Source of the DNA: Montifringilla adamsi
Taxonomy: Eukaryota; Chordata; Aves; Passeriformes; Passeridae
Direction: 5' to 3'
NCBI GenBank assembly: GCA_017590115.1
Contig: JAGGNK010008337.1
Span: 1,736,001-1,800,000 of the forward strand
DNA length: 64,000 nt
Shown: positions 38,961 to 50,873 of the stretch, one piece after another
How positions within the stretch are numbered: position 1 is the first letter of the stretch
Layout of the letters: every line of letters starts with the position of its first letter
Notes under the pieces: generated by a model
The model's database searches: none
What the model was told of the DNA's origin: nothing
What the model saw: only the letters and a program-made list of their open reading frames with translations
Position numbers and translations under genes: made by a program

Positions 38961-40059
38961 CTCATTTGTGCCAGTGTTCCCAATGACTGTATGGGTTCAT
39001 GGCCAGAATTGCTCCTGTGGCCTGATTTCTGCTCTCTTCTTCCATGTGCTGCATGCTCTGCTCAAACACCAGGACAGGACCTTAAATGAGATTTGCCCTC
39101 ACGTCATGTGCTCTCCCTCCAACTCCTAAACCTCGTCCCCAGCCAAGCTCCACAGGCATTCCCATTCTCCCAGAGCTGGGAGGGCAGGTTGCCTTGGCCC
39201 TGTCCCCACAGGGAGTGACTCTGCTGGTTGGATGCTCTGGTAGAAATTCCCCGGTGGGAATTACACACATGTATGAAAATAAGGGATAAGCTTGAGGCTA
39301 AAGTCCTGGCATGAGATGCAGAAAAACTGGCCCCCAGCTGCCAGCCCTCCCTCGGTGACACCTGGCTCATCCTGGGAGCACACACCTTACCTCCATCCCC
39401 CAGTGCAGCAGGGCAAAGCGTTCCGGGTGCTTCTCACCTCTCCAGAAAAGCCGGCTGGGACACTCCACCCCTTTCTGTGAGTGACCCCGGAGCTGTGCCT
39501 CGCTCGGGATGACCCACTGCTGAACACACCGTCGCCCTGCACCAGCTCTGTCTGGCCAGCGAGTCACAATCCATGGATATCTTAACCAGAGCAGAGGTGG
39601 CTGATATGCCATGCTTCTATTTTGCAAGAAGTTGTGACATTTCACGAGTGTCTGTGTGTGGGATCAGCTTCAGAAGGGCAATTTCCCACAGAAAGGAAAT
39701 TACAATTTTTTTCATTTCATTTGAAGGGGAGAAAATGTGAAACCTTTCCACGGGATTTGTTTTCCTTGTGAAACTAATAAATATCTGGCTCTTTTGACAC
39801 CTGAGGACCTGCTACTTTACCCTGCCCTGGGGTCACAAGAAGCATCAGGGACCCTGAGAGCAGACTCGGGAAGTCTCAAGACTGCAGGCCCTGGAGCAGG
39901 GCCCGGAGCAGGATCATGGCCACCACTCAAACGGCTTTCTGGGTTCCTGCCCAGGGGCAGCAAAGGGGAAGCTGCCCCTGCAGATACATCCCATCAATCT
40001 TTGTACCTGGGGGAAAAGTGCCCACAAGGTTACCTTGAAATCATCGCCTTGAGGGGACC
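38961..40059. other. Intergenic, no feature seen
   Basis: Moderate GC with scattered CpGs near 39470-39560 and no recognised element. Confidence 0.6.
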
Positions 40060-40330
40060 GGGTTGCTCATCTGAGGCTTACGGCTCTGGGGAGCTCCACA
40101 CGCTCCCAGCTCCCCGCGCAGGGAGCCCGGCCCCGGCCGTGTGGGGAGCAGGGCCGCGGCCGTGAGGGGAGCTAAGCCCCGGCCGTGAGGGGAGCTCGGC
40201 CCGTGAGGGGAGCTCGGCGCCGACCGTGAGGGGAGCTGAGCCCCCAACTTCCTCCACCGCCCCGGAGCAGGACGGCACAGCCGCCCCCTCCTCCCAGGAA
40301 AAGGTGCCCGTCGCTAGTAGCTGCCTCCTG
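40060..40330. other. CpG-rich patch around the minisatellite
   Basis: GC-rich sequence with many CpGs flanks and includes the 23-bp repeat array. A second CpG-rich patch follows at 40640-40760 (GCGCCGGCCC, GGCGCTGCCGGG, CCCCGGCGGGG). Together they could be a small CpG island, or simply a biased minisatellite neighbourhood. No transcript evidence is available. Confidence 0.4.
40131..40240. repeat. CpG-rich 23-bp minisatellite, five units
   Basis: Units lie at 40131-40153, 40154-40176, 40177-40199, 40200-40217 (5 bases short) and 40218-40240. They share the core GGCCGTGAGGGGAGCTC with few changes. Each unit carries one to several CpGs. The minus strand is open in one frame across the array, giving a repetitive proline/serine/arginine-rich peptide that I regard as chance. 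Confidence 0.92.
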
Positions 40331-40560
40331 CTCCTCTGCCAGTCCCCTCCTTCATTAAATTAACACCTCGTTAGAAAATGCAAGCTGCTTTGTTCCTACA
40401 AATGGTGCTGGAGGGTGTTTACTTTCCTAATGAATATCCTGTGTAGAATGGAAATCTGTCCCTGGCAGTCCTTAACAAGTGCTTCATTAAGCTGTTTGAA
40501 AAAATGCTCCTTTCTGTTCTCCTTTGAACAGGTTACGCTTTGCTCTTTTGAGCTGGGTTT
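40331..40560. promoter_or_regulatory. AT-rich candidate element beside the CpG-rich patch
   Basis: CTTCATTAAATTAACACC, CCTAATGAATATCC, CTTCATTAAGCTG and CTCCTTTGAACAGG (a TCF/LEF-like CTTTGAA) lie in a clean AT-balanced stretch between two CpG-rich patches. Candidate only. Confidence 0.2.
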
Positions 40561-42239
40561 TGGCTGCCTCCCCGTACCTGAGAGGATGGGTGGAGAGGTC
40601 CCAGAGCAAGCAGCGATTCCAGAGCCCAGCCACAGGAAGGGTGCTGGCAGCCAGCGCCGGCCCTGCAGCGGCGGGCAGCCTCTCGGCGCTGCCGGGAGCA
40701 CTGGCACCCCGGCGGGGCAGCGGAGGGCAGCGCTCACCTGCCTGAGGAGCCACGGGCTCGCACTGCCACAGCCCTGTCACAAAACGAGGACAGCTCAACA
40801 GCAAACCAGAAATGCGAAAGAAAGAGGAGCGTGGTGGATGTAGGTGCCAGGCAACCAAAGTGATGTTAGGCATGGACTCCTTAAAAAGTTTCAAAACTTA
40901 GCAACAGATCCTCAGGTTTAAATGTGATTTTGTCTCTGTTGGCAGTGACACTTAAAATTGCTTATAATTCTGTTTAATAAAGCTCAGGTTAAAAACTGAA
41001 AGCTTGGGGATAAAAGAGTGTTTGATGAAGCTTGTTCCCCAATCGCTTCTGGAAATAGGTACCACACAGTTTGTCTTTCACCCAAAACCTAAGGAAAGGT
41101 CACAGAAGGACAAAAAACACAGGGCAGCTCCCTCCTTTAAGAGACCCGATCCTCTCTCACTGCAGAGATGCCAATACAATGCAGGTATGATAAAAGCCCA
41201 GAAAAACCACATTTCAGTAAAATCATGTGTTGTTCCTGTCACAGGTGGGATTTTAAACCCAGAGCCTGGCACCAGTCACACAGCCCTGACCTTGGCTGGC
41301 AGGGCCTGCACTCTGCCCTTGGGATGTTTGCTTTGCCCAGCACACAGCTTAGAAAGCTGAGAGGAAATGTTTGCTCTGCATTGCACCCTCCACTGGCAAT
41401 CAGCCCAAATGTTCTAATGGAGTAGGGGGTTTGTGTGTGTGTTTCAGGGTGTTTCAGTAGATTAAGGAGGATTTCCCTCCTTCCTTTTATTTCTTTTTGT
41501 TTTACTACTGCATGGTGAGAGGCTGCCATCCAGGTCACCAGGCAATCCCTACAAACCTGAGAGACACACACGAGGCACATGAGAGCAGCAGTGAAATCAG
41601 TGTGCACGTACCAAAATCGGAACCAAAACATGCAGCTGGCAACATCAAACCAGCATTTGCAGACTGAGGAAAGCAGCCAGCTTCCTAGCAGTCACCCCAT
41701 TAGGACAAGCTGCCTTGTCACAACTGTACTGATAGAGGAGTGGATAATTAACCACCCAATGTCTGTTCTGTACCACTGATTGTCCAGTGTTATCTGACAG
41801 TGGTTTCAGAGATAACACTGCACAATGGCCTGGCTGGAAAAGTGGGTAAAGTGGAAAGAAGTACTGGAAAGTTGCATGAAAAAAAATATAATGGTCCTAT
41901 TCAGATGCTGAGCTACTAAATTCAACTGTTCCACATAAATACTCATTGGACTTGGAAGCTGTCCTAACAGAGGATACATAACTTTGATGGAAACACTGGT
42001 ATTCCAGTGGCTGCACTTTCCCTTTGCTCCATCTTTTAGTTTGTAGGAGAGAAAAAGGAATTTATCTGCCACTGGCCATTGAAAGGCAGAGTATTTAGAA
42101 ACCAAAATGTTGAAAGCATAGGGAAAATAGCTGAAGCACCCTGAAACAGCAGACACAGAGCAAGGTGGATCATGTCAAGCAGCTCTCTCAGCAAAATCTG
42201 AATCCAGTTTCTGGTCACCCAATCTGGGAGACAAATTGT
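40561..42239. other. Intergenic, no gene seen
   Basis: Starts in the second CpG-rich patch (40640-40760), then becomes ordinary sequence. No mobile element is recognised. Confidence 0.6.
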
Positions 42240-42660
42240 TCCAAACCGAGGGGAAAAAAAAAAACTTCTTTGCTAACCAAGAGTAAATAATTTAAATAAG
42301 CATATATGTCCAGTCTAACAGCCTGCAAGCCTGCCTTAAATCTGAGAATCTCTGCTTTTCCTGCGGCCAGATGATTCCAGCTGGCACATCCATTGGTCAC
42401 GTCCGGCGCTCAGACCAGATTAGCATTGCCATTATCAGCCAATACACGAACCAGGATTAAACACTTATAAACCGAGGCGGGCTACATCCTGCTCTAAGTG
42501 ACCCATTAGCCATTAGGAATAGCTTTCCCAAAACCACTGGAGTCACCCATCTCTTGTAACTGAGATTAGAGTCCAGTGTGATAACTTTGAGGATATTTTT
42601 TGCTGCTCTCAAGTTCATATGAGCTAATGAGGAACTTTGTATTTATCAGGAAATGGGACA
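42240..42660. promoter_or_regulatory. Candidate conserved non-coding element
   Basis: AGATTAGCATTGCCATTATC, AGCCAATACACG, CAGGATTAAACAC, CCATTAGCCATTAGG, ACTGAGATTAGAG and GAGCTAATGAGG form a series of bicoid-class and TAAT cores. CCGAGGCGGG and GTCCGGCGC keep CpGs. Candidate enhancer texture, not proven. Confidence 0.27.
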
Positions 42661-44159
42661 ATTGTGCAGCCCCACAAATTGTGTTTGCATCTCTGTCTAT
42701 TCTACAGGTAAAAAATGCCTTGTGGATTCAAAAGCTTTGTTTCACACACGTTGCTCTTACCCTGCAGGGCAAGGTTACACAAGGACAAGGACAGGGCAGA
42801 AGTGGCACTGTCTTCCTTACCACCAGGCCTGCAAAGCCACCAACATCAGAATATCTGCACTACTTAATAGACTAAAAAACATCTTCAAAGGCAGGCAGGA
42901 GGCAAAACTTAGCAGCCCTGTTCCTGGAGAGGAAGGAAAGGTATGGCATGGTAAAGGACCTCTTGCTCCCTATTCCTGCACGCCTTCCAAAACAAGATCT
43001 TGAATAGGTTTTATTGGACTTCTACATCTCCTCAAGGTTGGGTTAATGAGTCATATCTAATGCTGGAGACACTGGCAGGAAGCTTGTCAACCTGCTTCAC
43101 ATTTGATTCACTTGCCAAATTTGGGGGAAAGAAAAGGAATAGTACATGCAAAGAGAGAGAGAAGAGGAGTTTGTTCTTCAGCCAAGTGAAAAAAACGGTA
43201 CAAGAAGGGAAAGAAATCAAGCAATAAACAGAATTGATAAAAGAAACCCATGAAAGACTGAGCCAGAGCTGTCCTCACTGACAGCAGAAGAATCCAAACA
43301 TCATCCCTGCGTGTTTACAACAGCAGAAAAAAGAGACACAGGAATGGCTCTCCTGAACTGAATTCCTAGTGACTTCCTGCACCTGTGGAAAAGGCACAGT
43401 GAAAAGTACCACCTTCTAGCTAAGGGGCAGCCCCAGCATCCCCTACAGAGACTGGCAACAACTTCATGGGCTGAGGAACCTGGAAAAGCAGGATCCTGTG
43501 TGCTAAGGGAGAAAAAGTGAAAACGTGGAGCTACATGATAACTCCTTGTGGCCCTTCCTACACCATATCTACCCCATCCCCTTTCCTTCTTTCAGCTTCT
43601 TAAAAACATTGATCAGAAATTCCACCTGTTACAGCCTCCTACATAATTCTGTAGAAAACCAGGACAAAACCCAGCAGGTTTTCCTGCACAGCTGTAGGAA
43701 CAGCCCCACTATGGCAAGAGAGCTTTCACAAGGCTTATACTGTGGGATGGACTTGTCCCTTAGCTCACACCACTGCAGCTCTTCCCCTGCCCAGCACTGC
43801 CACCAGCTTTGCAGGATGGCTTTTGGGCCACCCCCCCTCCCAGGGCCCTGGATTTTACCTGGAGACAGGAACAGCACAGGGCCAGGCAGTGGGGAACCGT
43901 GCTGGCACCCCCCAAAAAGGAGGTTGCTGGCAGGGCAAGGACACCTGCCCAGGAAGGGAAATGATTGGGACTTTCTTCCCCTTACTGTGGAACTTAATTC
44001 AGTCACATTATTCCAAGGAAGTCTGATTTTTGCAAGAACTCTGGTGTCATCCCTATTAGACGATAAACATTTATAAGCCAAAGCATAAGTCCAAATACTT
44101 AGCCCTTAGTTAAACACTAGAAAGTAAAGGTCAAACTGTAAACATCGGTATTTTTGTAA
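42661..44159. other. Intergenic, no feature seen
   Basis: Nothing recognisable. The open frames at 43525-44076 and the opposite strand have no domain features. Confidence 0.6.
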
Positions 44160-44420
44160 AGATTGCTCACATTCATGTTTTGAATTCTTGTTTTCCTTAA
44201 GTAAACCCCAGGCAAGAGATAACAGATGCCTAATTTCAAAGAGCCTGAAACTTCGAATTTGGCACGCAATGGCATGCGCTGCAGTGACGTCTACGGAGGC
44301 GCTCTCTGAAGCGTTCACACATGAAAAATTCAAGTGGAGAGAGTTTGTTTTATTTAAATCAGACCTATTTTCAGAAACCTTTTATCCAGCCATAAACTGC
44401 TGTGCAGCAGAAGATCAACA
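44160..44420. promoter_or_regulatory. CpG-retaining candidate enhancer
   Basis: Seven CpGs fall within 44254-44313 in sequence that is not GC-rich. They include TTCGAA, GGCACGCAATGG, CATGCGCTG, a CRE-like TGACGTCT (44285-44292) and GGAGGCGCTC. Such spacing is unlikely in methylated neutral DNA, where CpG decays. Flanks carry AAGTAAACCCC (FOX-like) and CCTAATTTC. Confidence 0.33.
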
Positions 44421-47029
44421 TTTGTGCCTCCAAGTTTTCTTCCTAATAACAAGGCAGTAAGGCAGCTCTGCCTCAAAGGACCATTAGGAAAGCATTTTTT
44501 TGCTGGGGGGTGTATGGGGACGTTTGCTACTCAGACAGATAAAGACGACTTAATGTTCCTGCAAAGCCAAGCACTCAAAAGTGAGAAAAAGGCAGAATTA
44601 CGGTAAACGCACCATTTTCCCTCTCCTCATGCATGTGCACGATGACACGGCAGGGGACAGAAAGGGGCCGCTCTGCCCCCCAAAGCCCTTTGGTCGGGGT
44701 GTGATGAGCCCAGAGCACCCCGTGTGCTCCCAGAGCCCCTTGGGCTCCCCGGGCTCAGCCCACAGGCAGCAGCAGTGCCTCGCTGTGCCACGGCCCTCTG
44801 CACATGGCACAGATAGGAATTTATCTTTGGCACAGATAGGAATTTATCTTTGCTGTTTCTCAGCATAAAGGATGAGCTTTTCCCAGTTTCACCTGCTGGG
44901 AAGCAAGGAAGGAAAAGGGGGGACTGAAGCGGCCATGGCTATGGGGACAGTGCAATCAGGCATGCCAAAGATTTTTCGTTTTTCAGAGCTCTGCAATGGT
45001 ACTTTCTACACTGCAGCTCTCCTGAGCTTCTCCTGCGACTGCCCAGGTTTTCAGGTCAGTACCCGAAGTCTCAAGTCAGATATCCAGAATATGAGGAACA
45101 TTTAAATTAGTGACCACCCATGAAGAGTTTGGTTTAAGTAACTTGCCTGGAATCACTCTGGCAGAAGCACTGAAAGTGCTAATTCCCTAGTGAACATCTG
45201 AACAGCCTTTAATACTTTTTCCTCTTTCCACAAACCCCCACCTCACTCACCATTCATCTTTCCACTCCTGCCAGAAATGGGGTAGAGATCCTTGGACAAT
45301 GGTGTCTTTTACCACACAACCCTGATTCATTCCCAAGCAGGTCTGTAATTGTAGTGGTCTAATTAAAGGCTGTATCACAGCACAGAAATGGGAGTAGAGC
45401 TGGGAAGGGAATTAAAGTTGCAAGATAATTTTGGTATATCCTAAACATTTTAAAATACAGTTTGCACACATGTGTGCAATGTCCTTGACTTAAAAAAAAA
45501 AAAAAAAAATCAAAATAAAGCTACAAAAAAAATCCACTGAACAGCTGGAAGCAAATTCCATCAGGGCTGGGACCCTTGGAGTTGCTGAAGAGACTCCAGT
45601 AGCTGAAGCTAACGTAGGACTGAGCTGTGTGAAGGACAGCACGGTGCCTTTTGCTGTGCAGCCAAGAGAGAGCTGAGGAGCTCTGTCCGGGGCCTTTGGA
45701 AGGGAAAAATGCCAGCTCCACGTCAGGATTCTGGAAGGAAACATGCTGAATCCAAGCTTTTGTGTACCACCTTCCCAAAAGACAGAAGTCCCGAGCTCCA
45801 TTCCCCATGTTATCTATGCACGGAGGGGCAGAGCAGCTCTGCGAGCACAGAGATCCTCCCCAGCCATGCAGGCGTTCCCGAGGTTACTCCCCTCCTGGAA
45901 ATCCAGCTGCAATTACACAGCAATTCCTCCCTCCACCTCCCCAGACCCATCCTGGCTGGGGCTGGGGCACAGCAGGCACCCCAAGCAGGGAGCAGCCCCA
46001 GCCGGCTCTGCCAAGCCCAGGGGTTCCAGGGCTTCCCCTCAAACATCAGCCGGGCACGTGCAAGGGGAGAGGTTTGAAATGTTCATTAAGTGGCCGAGTT
46101 TGGCAGCACAGCAAAGTGAAAGTCACTCTGCTGCCAAATCTCAACAGCACGGTGGTGCTAGAGCTGCTCAAACTGAGGATATCTCCCCGTTTCAAGGCAA
46201 GAAAAACTTCTTTTTTTCCTTTTCCCAAAAAGCTGGTGTCAGTCCCACTTCGGCCACATGCCACACATACACACACACACAGAAATTCTGCCACTGGAAC
46301 TCCTACATTGTGAAGAGTTTGTCCTGATTTACAGCAAATGCCTGGGAAATTTTAGATTTCAGATCCACCTATCATAATAACAGAAAACCCCACTATGGCT
46401 GAAATTCCTTCCTATAATATTTACAAAGTATTTCTACCATATTTTTCTATATGCCATTAATAAAGGTGACTTTTGTACCAGTCTAGCCATGGGCATGGTT
46501 GCTTTTTTAATGTGATGACTTTTGATCAGCTGTCAGGCAAGAAGGTTTTTAATTCTTACTTTTCCCCCACCAGACTGAGCAGCTCATCACCTGTCTACCT
46601 CAAGCTGAGAACTTTCATTTTAGACTCACAAAGTTGCCTACATTGTCTTTGCAGATCTACTACACATAATAGGCAAATGTGCTAAGAAAAGCTGCAAGTG
46701 AATGAATTGGGAATAGACCCAGCAGACAAGAGAACACACCTCTGTGTTTAAGCTGTTAGGAACAAATATCCATTTCATTGCACACCATGGGCCTCCAAAA
46801 GCAAATTAACTGTCCATATTTGGTTCTTCAAAAGGAAGCCACCACGGAGACTGGGTCTACCAGCAAAATCTGGTTTTACTGGTCTCGTGTTGGACAGTCA
46901 AGCTGGCTGCAGCTGCTGAAGCTGGGACTTCAAAGAACAGAGCATTTGCTGGAAAAGATTCAACCAAGTCCACTGCAGAAGCTCTCCCCTGACCCTGCAC
47001 AGCACCAGCTACATGAGAGGGAGGAGAAA
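44421..47029. other. Intergenic with possible MIR-like trace and A18 run
   Basis: 44590-44800 is GC-richer. Around 45125-45165, GTTTAAGTAACTTGCC and TCTGGCAGAAGC weakly recall MIR text. An A18 run is at 45492-45509 and an AC run at 46269-46281. No gene is seen. Confidence 0.55.
44806..44851. repeat. 23-bp tandem duplication carrying paired GATA sites
   Basis: Two perfect copies (44806-44828, 44829-44851). Each contains AGATAG and, nine bases on, TTATCT, both matching WGATAR in opposite orientations. The duplication therefore gives four GATA-factor cores in 46 bases. Confidence 0.9.
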
Positions 47030-47330
47030 AAAAATACTAATCCTCCTATTATGTACGCTTTTGGGGCTTTAGAGTGCAATTATTTTTGTGAATAATTATA
47101 AAATTAGTGACTATTATACACACTTTTGCTAATTTGGACTAATTGCTTTTCATAGCTGTGTTTAAGCTTGGAGCAAAGACTGTTCACAGAAGTCTGTTTT
47201 CTCTTTGGGAAACAAGAACAAAGGAATTGAACCCAATATGATTAAATACTGGCTAAGGAGTATATTGTTTTACCAGACAGAAGCATTAATAAATCATGGT
47301 ATTTCTCTCTCCCTTTTCTATCAAAGGAAT
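47030..47330. promoter_or_regulatory. AT-rich candidate enhancer
   Basis: GTGCAATTATTTTTG, GAATAATTATAAAATTAG, GCTAATTTGGACTAATTGC and AGCATTAATAAATC give dense TAAT cores. GAACAAAGGAATTG adds a SOX-like core. No repeat is recognised. Confidence 0.28.
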
Positions 47331-48329
47331 TTTTTAGGACTAGACAGAAAACAGCTTTTTCTCTGAAAGCTTTAAGAAAAAACCTCAGGTCATTTGCACC
47401 TCAATTGCCATTCAACTATTACAGATACATTCTGAAAGTCACAAAACTTCTGCCTTTGGAGACTGCTTAAACAGAGCACTAGAGCAGCATAAAAATGGAA
47501 ATAGTTTTGGGAAACAGACAAGAGTGAAGAAAAAAAAAAAGGTGGGGGTTACTGCATAAAACAACCCCTATCAGTATGAGTAGAAATCATTCTAGGGGAA
47601 AATTCTCACTGAGTTCTGCATTCAGTTCTCCCAGCACCTTCCTCCTTGCTCAAAACAACCGTTTCCACTTCAAGCCAAGGTAAAGCAGAAAACAAGAGGC
47701 AACAGAAATGAGCCTGATTTTCCAGAAGATCCAAATCAGGGCCAGCCAAGGAACTACTCTTGGAGCCGTGTCCATCTGGAGCCCCAGCCCCTGAGACACT
47801 CAGGGTTGCTGCTCAGATCTCAAGTGCTGGCCAAGGTTTTCATTTCACTCAGTAATTATTATTTTGAGGCAGCAAAATGTGCTTGTCCAAGCATCTGGAA
47901 TTCCACGGATCCCTGCTGCCTCGAGAGTCCAGCAGGGAGAGGGAAGCAACCAAGCTTTGCAATAAACACATTTTCGAGTTTGCAAATCTTCCACAAACTC
48001 TGAGGGAAATGTTTGGCTGTTTGCTCAAGCACACACTGCTTCAAGATGGGCTTGCAGCACAAGCCGTGAACGCTGCCCGTGCCAGAGGTGTCACAGGCTG
48101 TGCTGTGACCTCCCAGAGCTCAGTCTCACATTCACAATGCTGAGGGGCTTTGGATTTCACCAGTTCTGGTTGGGATGAAGCAAATCCAGGACCAAAGCCG
48201 TGCTGGTGTGAGGCAGCCCCAGCAGTGGTGCAGCTGACACTTCCCTCCAGCACCACTGGAGTTTGGGAGGTTTGCTTCGGTGACCTGTGGCCTTTCTTTC
48301 TTCCCACCCGCCTCATTCTTTCTTCCTTT
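47331..48329. other. Intergenic, no feature seen
   Basis: Ordinary sequence with a short A run near 47530-47540. Confidence 0.65.
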
Positions 48330-48560
48330 GCTATGTATGTTAATTTGGGAAAAATCGTAGCCTAGGGCAACACACCTGACTGCTTCCCACCCCAAAATCA
48401 TTTACCATTTAATGCACGGTTACATTCATTCTTCTGCCTTTATAGTTCCCTAATGAGCTTGAACTGCAATTAACAAAATGATTGTGTTCGCTTTAGTACA
48501 ATGCACCTGCAAATACCAGCATGGGAAGTCATATTTAAAACACAAAAATACACTCAGTAC
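48330..48560. promoter_or_regulatory. Candidate conserved non-coding element
   Basis: GTTAATTTGGG, CCATTTAATGCACGG, CCCTAATGAGC, GCAATTAACAAAATG and ATTGTGTTCGC form a run of homeodomain cores with some surviving CpGs, free of recognised repeats. Confidence 0.23.
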
Positions 48561-49599
48561 ATATTTCAGCAGAAGCCTGATTTTCCAGCACGGGCTTGTG
48601 TTTTCAGCAGGTGCCAGTGGCTGCCAAATACTTTGCTTTCTAAAATACTTTAACTGGTCAGAGATGTCCTTGTACAATCTTCCTGTCCGTGCTACAATAA
48701 TTTTGTGAGGAAAAAAATATTAAATATTTCATTTTTGTACTGAAATTATTTCCTATTTTGCACTGAATTACTTTTGTTCTGAAAGTTCAGGTCCTACACA
48801 CTGAGATCCTTTTTAACCCATTGCTAGGATTCATTCAAAACAGCTATTTATGAGAAAAAAAAAACACCTGCCAAAAATAAATGATCAGTTATAACTGACA
48901 TTATTTCATTGATATTAGACAGCAATTTCAACAAGGATGTGACACCAGACCTGCATACTTCAGCACATCTGCCTACACCTTTTTGATGATTTTGGGGAGA
49001 AGATAAAAAAATAACAAAATAACGTTTTCTCTTTCTCTGCTTGTTAAATAGAGCACAAAGTAGAAGTAACATGGTGTACACAGAAACAAGAACTCACCAT
49101 ATTCACATTGCTTCATCTATTGCTCTTGCTCAGTGTTTTTCTCTCTGTCAGAAAACCAGAAATACTAATGAGCCTCTGAAGCTCTTCTCTTTCAACCTCC
49201 TGCTCACAGAGCCAGTTCAGCTTCAGGTTAGATCAGGTTGTTCAGGAAGTGAAAATTCCAAATTTTCCACTTTCCAAAGTGGAAATTTTACAATTTCTCA
49301 TGGTGCAAGTGCTAAAATATAAGTGCTGTGAAGAATTGTGTCCTTCTATCCAGTCAGATTTCTCTTTGCTCTAATCCATGGCAGAGGCCTCCTCTCCTCC
49401 TGCTGTGCACACCTGAGCAGAGCCTGGCTGCATCTCCTCTACTCTACCTCTGCCATGGTCATGGCAGAGTGCTGAATCAGTCAGGGCTCTCCCACCTCTC
49501 CTGCTGTCACCAGCCCAGCTGCTGGCCCAGCACAGCCCCCTGGGATCTCCCCAGCTCCCAGCAGAGTCCCAAACTGGATGCAATGCCCTAGTGGCATCC
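48561..49599. other. Intergenic, AT-rich then ordinary
   Basis: 48640-48900 is AT-rich. A near-perfect inverted repeat lies at 49260-49289: arms of 14 bases with one mismatch around a 2-base loop, centred on TTTCCACTTT-CC-AAAGTGGAAA. The stretch before 49600 may be an unrecognisable end of the following CR1. Confidence 0.55.
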
Positions 49600-50825
49600 C
49601 AATGAGCTACAGCAGAGGGGAATGGCCAGGCTAGGAATCCAGCAAGAACTGGCTTTTATTCCTGCAGGAACCAAGTCCATGACACATTGGATGTGGGGTC
49701 CAGCAGGACTCCCAGCTCCCCAGTGAAGAGATGTTACCCCCACACCTGCATGAGGGGTTTCTGTGCCAGGTGGAGGAGCTGGCATTCATTTCCCAGCTCA
49801 CTCCTCTGATGGTTCCTCTGGCCAGCTCACCAACCACTTGTCCCGTCCTGATGTCCCCTGCAGACTCCCTAAGGATGCTCTGTGTCTCATCAGGGCCCAC
49901 CAAAGAAGATGTTGAACAGCCTCAGCCCCTCAGCAGCCTCTGATGATCCTGACTGACCTCATGAGCTCGTAGTGCCTCATTTACCTACAAGATCTTTAAT
50001 TCCTTAATGTGTGTAGCACCTCCTCCCTCGAGCTCTGCCACTATGTGTAGAGAACTGAAAGTAGGTCTTGCTCATGAAAACCAAGACAAAACATTGAACA
50101 CTTCGGCCTTTTCCCATGATTTTCATCAGCTGCCTCATTCAGCAGAGGGCCCACATCTTCCCTGGTCTCCCTTGTGTTGCATGTAGAAATAACCTGTTTA
50201 CACCCCAAAAGCCTCATCAGTTCCAGCTCCAGCTGAGCTTCAACTTTCCCAACTCTGTTCCTACACGCCCAGGCAATATTTCTGTGTTCCCCTTTGGTTG
50301 CTTGTCTCTGCTTTCGCCTCCATACTGCTCCTTTTTGCATTTGAAATCAGTCAGGAGTTCCCCGTTCAGTCAGCTGGCCTCCTGCTATACCTGCTCAGCA
50401 TCCTGAACATCAGGATGGACTGTTCTGCTGCTTTGAGGAGGCTGTCCTTGAAGATCAAGCAACTTTCATGGGTCTCTCTGCCCTCCAGGGCAGACTCCCA
50501 GGAGATTCTGCTTACCAGTTCCTTGAACAAGCCAAAGTCCACATGCTTGAAATTTTGAGTCATTATTATATTACTTGCTATTCTCACTTCCCTCAGGTTT
50601 TTAACCAGCCATCTCATCTGCAGCCAAGTATTCCCAAAACAGTTCTTCCTTATTCAGGAGCAGCAGGTCCAGCTTCCACCAGCCAGCTTTGTCCAGCACC
50701 AGCACCAAAACGTTGTCCCTCGTGCATTCCATACATCTCCCAAATTCCTTATCTCCACCACACTGCCCCTTCCAGCACATGTGGGGAGTTTCATGTCCTG
50801 AAAAAGTTTAGCCTGTGGTCAAAAA
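49600..50825 (-). mobile_element. CR1 LINE internal fragment (ORF2 region)
   Basis: The plus strand matches reverse-complement CR1 in order: CAGACTCCCTAAGGATGCTC and CATCAGGGCCCACC, then CTCATTCAGCAGAGGGCCCA, TCAGTTCCAGCTCC, CCTTGAACAAGCCAAAGTC, and finally CATGTGGGGAGTTTCATGTC near the right end. The copy lacks its 3' tail and most of its 5' end. It is decayed by frameshifts. The left boundary is uncertain by about 150 bases. Confidence 0.85.
50041..50617 (-). pseudogene. CR1 ORF2 polyprotein remnant, frameshifted
   Basis: On the minus strand two open pieces, 50366-50617 and 50041-50340, read like the linker between the endonuclease and reverse transcriptase domains of CR1 ORF2. The first carries ADFGLFK-like, WESALEGRE and CLIFKDSLLKAAE. 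The second carries AWACRNRVGKVEAQLELELMR and ENVGPLLNEA-like text (DVGPLLNEAADE). A frame change separates them and no catalytic motif survives in either piece, so it is inactive. Confidence 0.75.
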
Positions 50826-50873
50826 AACAAACCCACTTCTTGATAACCAGCCTTGTGCATGAATTGACAGCAG

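Noticed and set aside
40041..40278. Repetitive peptide frames across the 40.1-kb minisatellite
   Set aside because: The repetition follows from the 23-bp DNA array; units of 23 and 18 bases shift the frame, which is unlike a selected protein repeat.
45125..45165. MIR-like text GTTTAAGTAACTTGCC
   Set aside because: The match is about 40 bases long and could be chance; recorded only as a trace.
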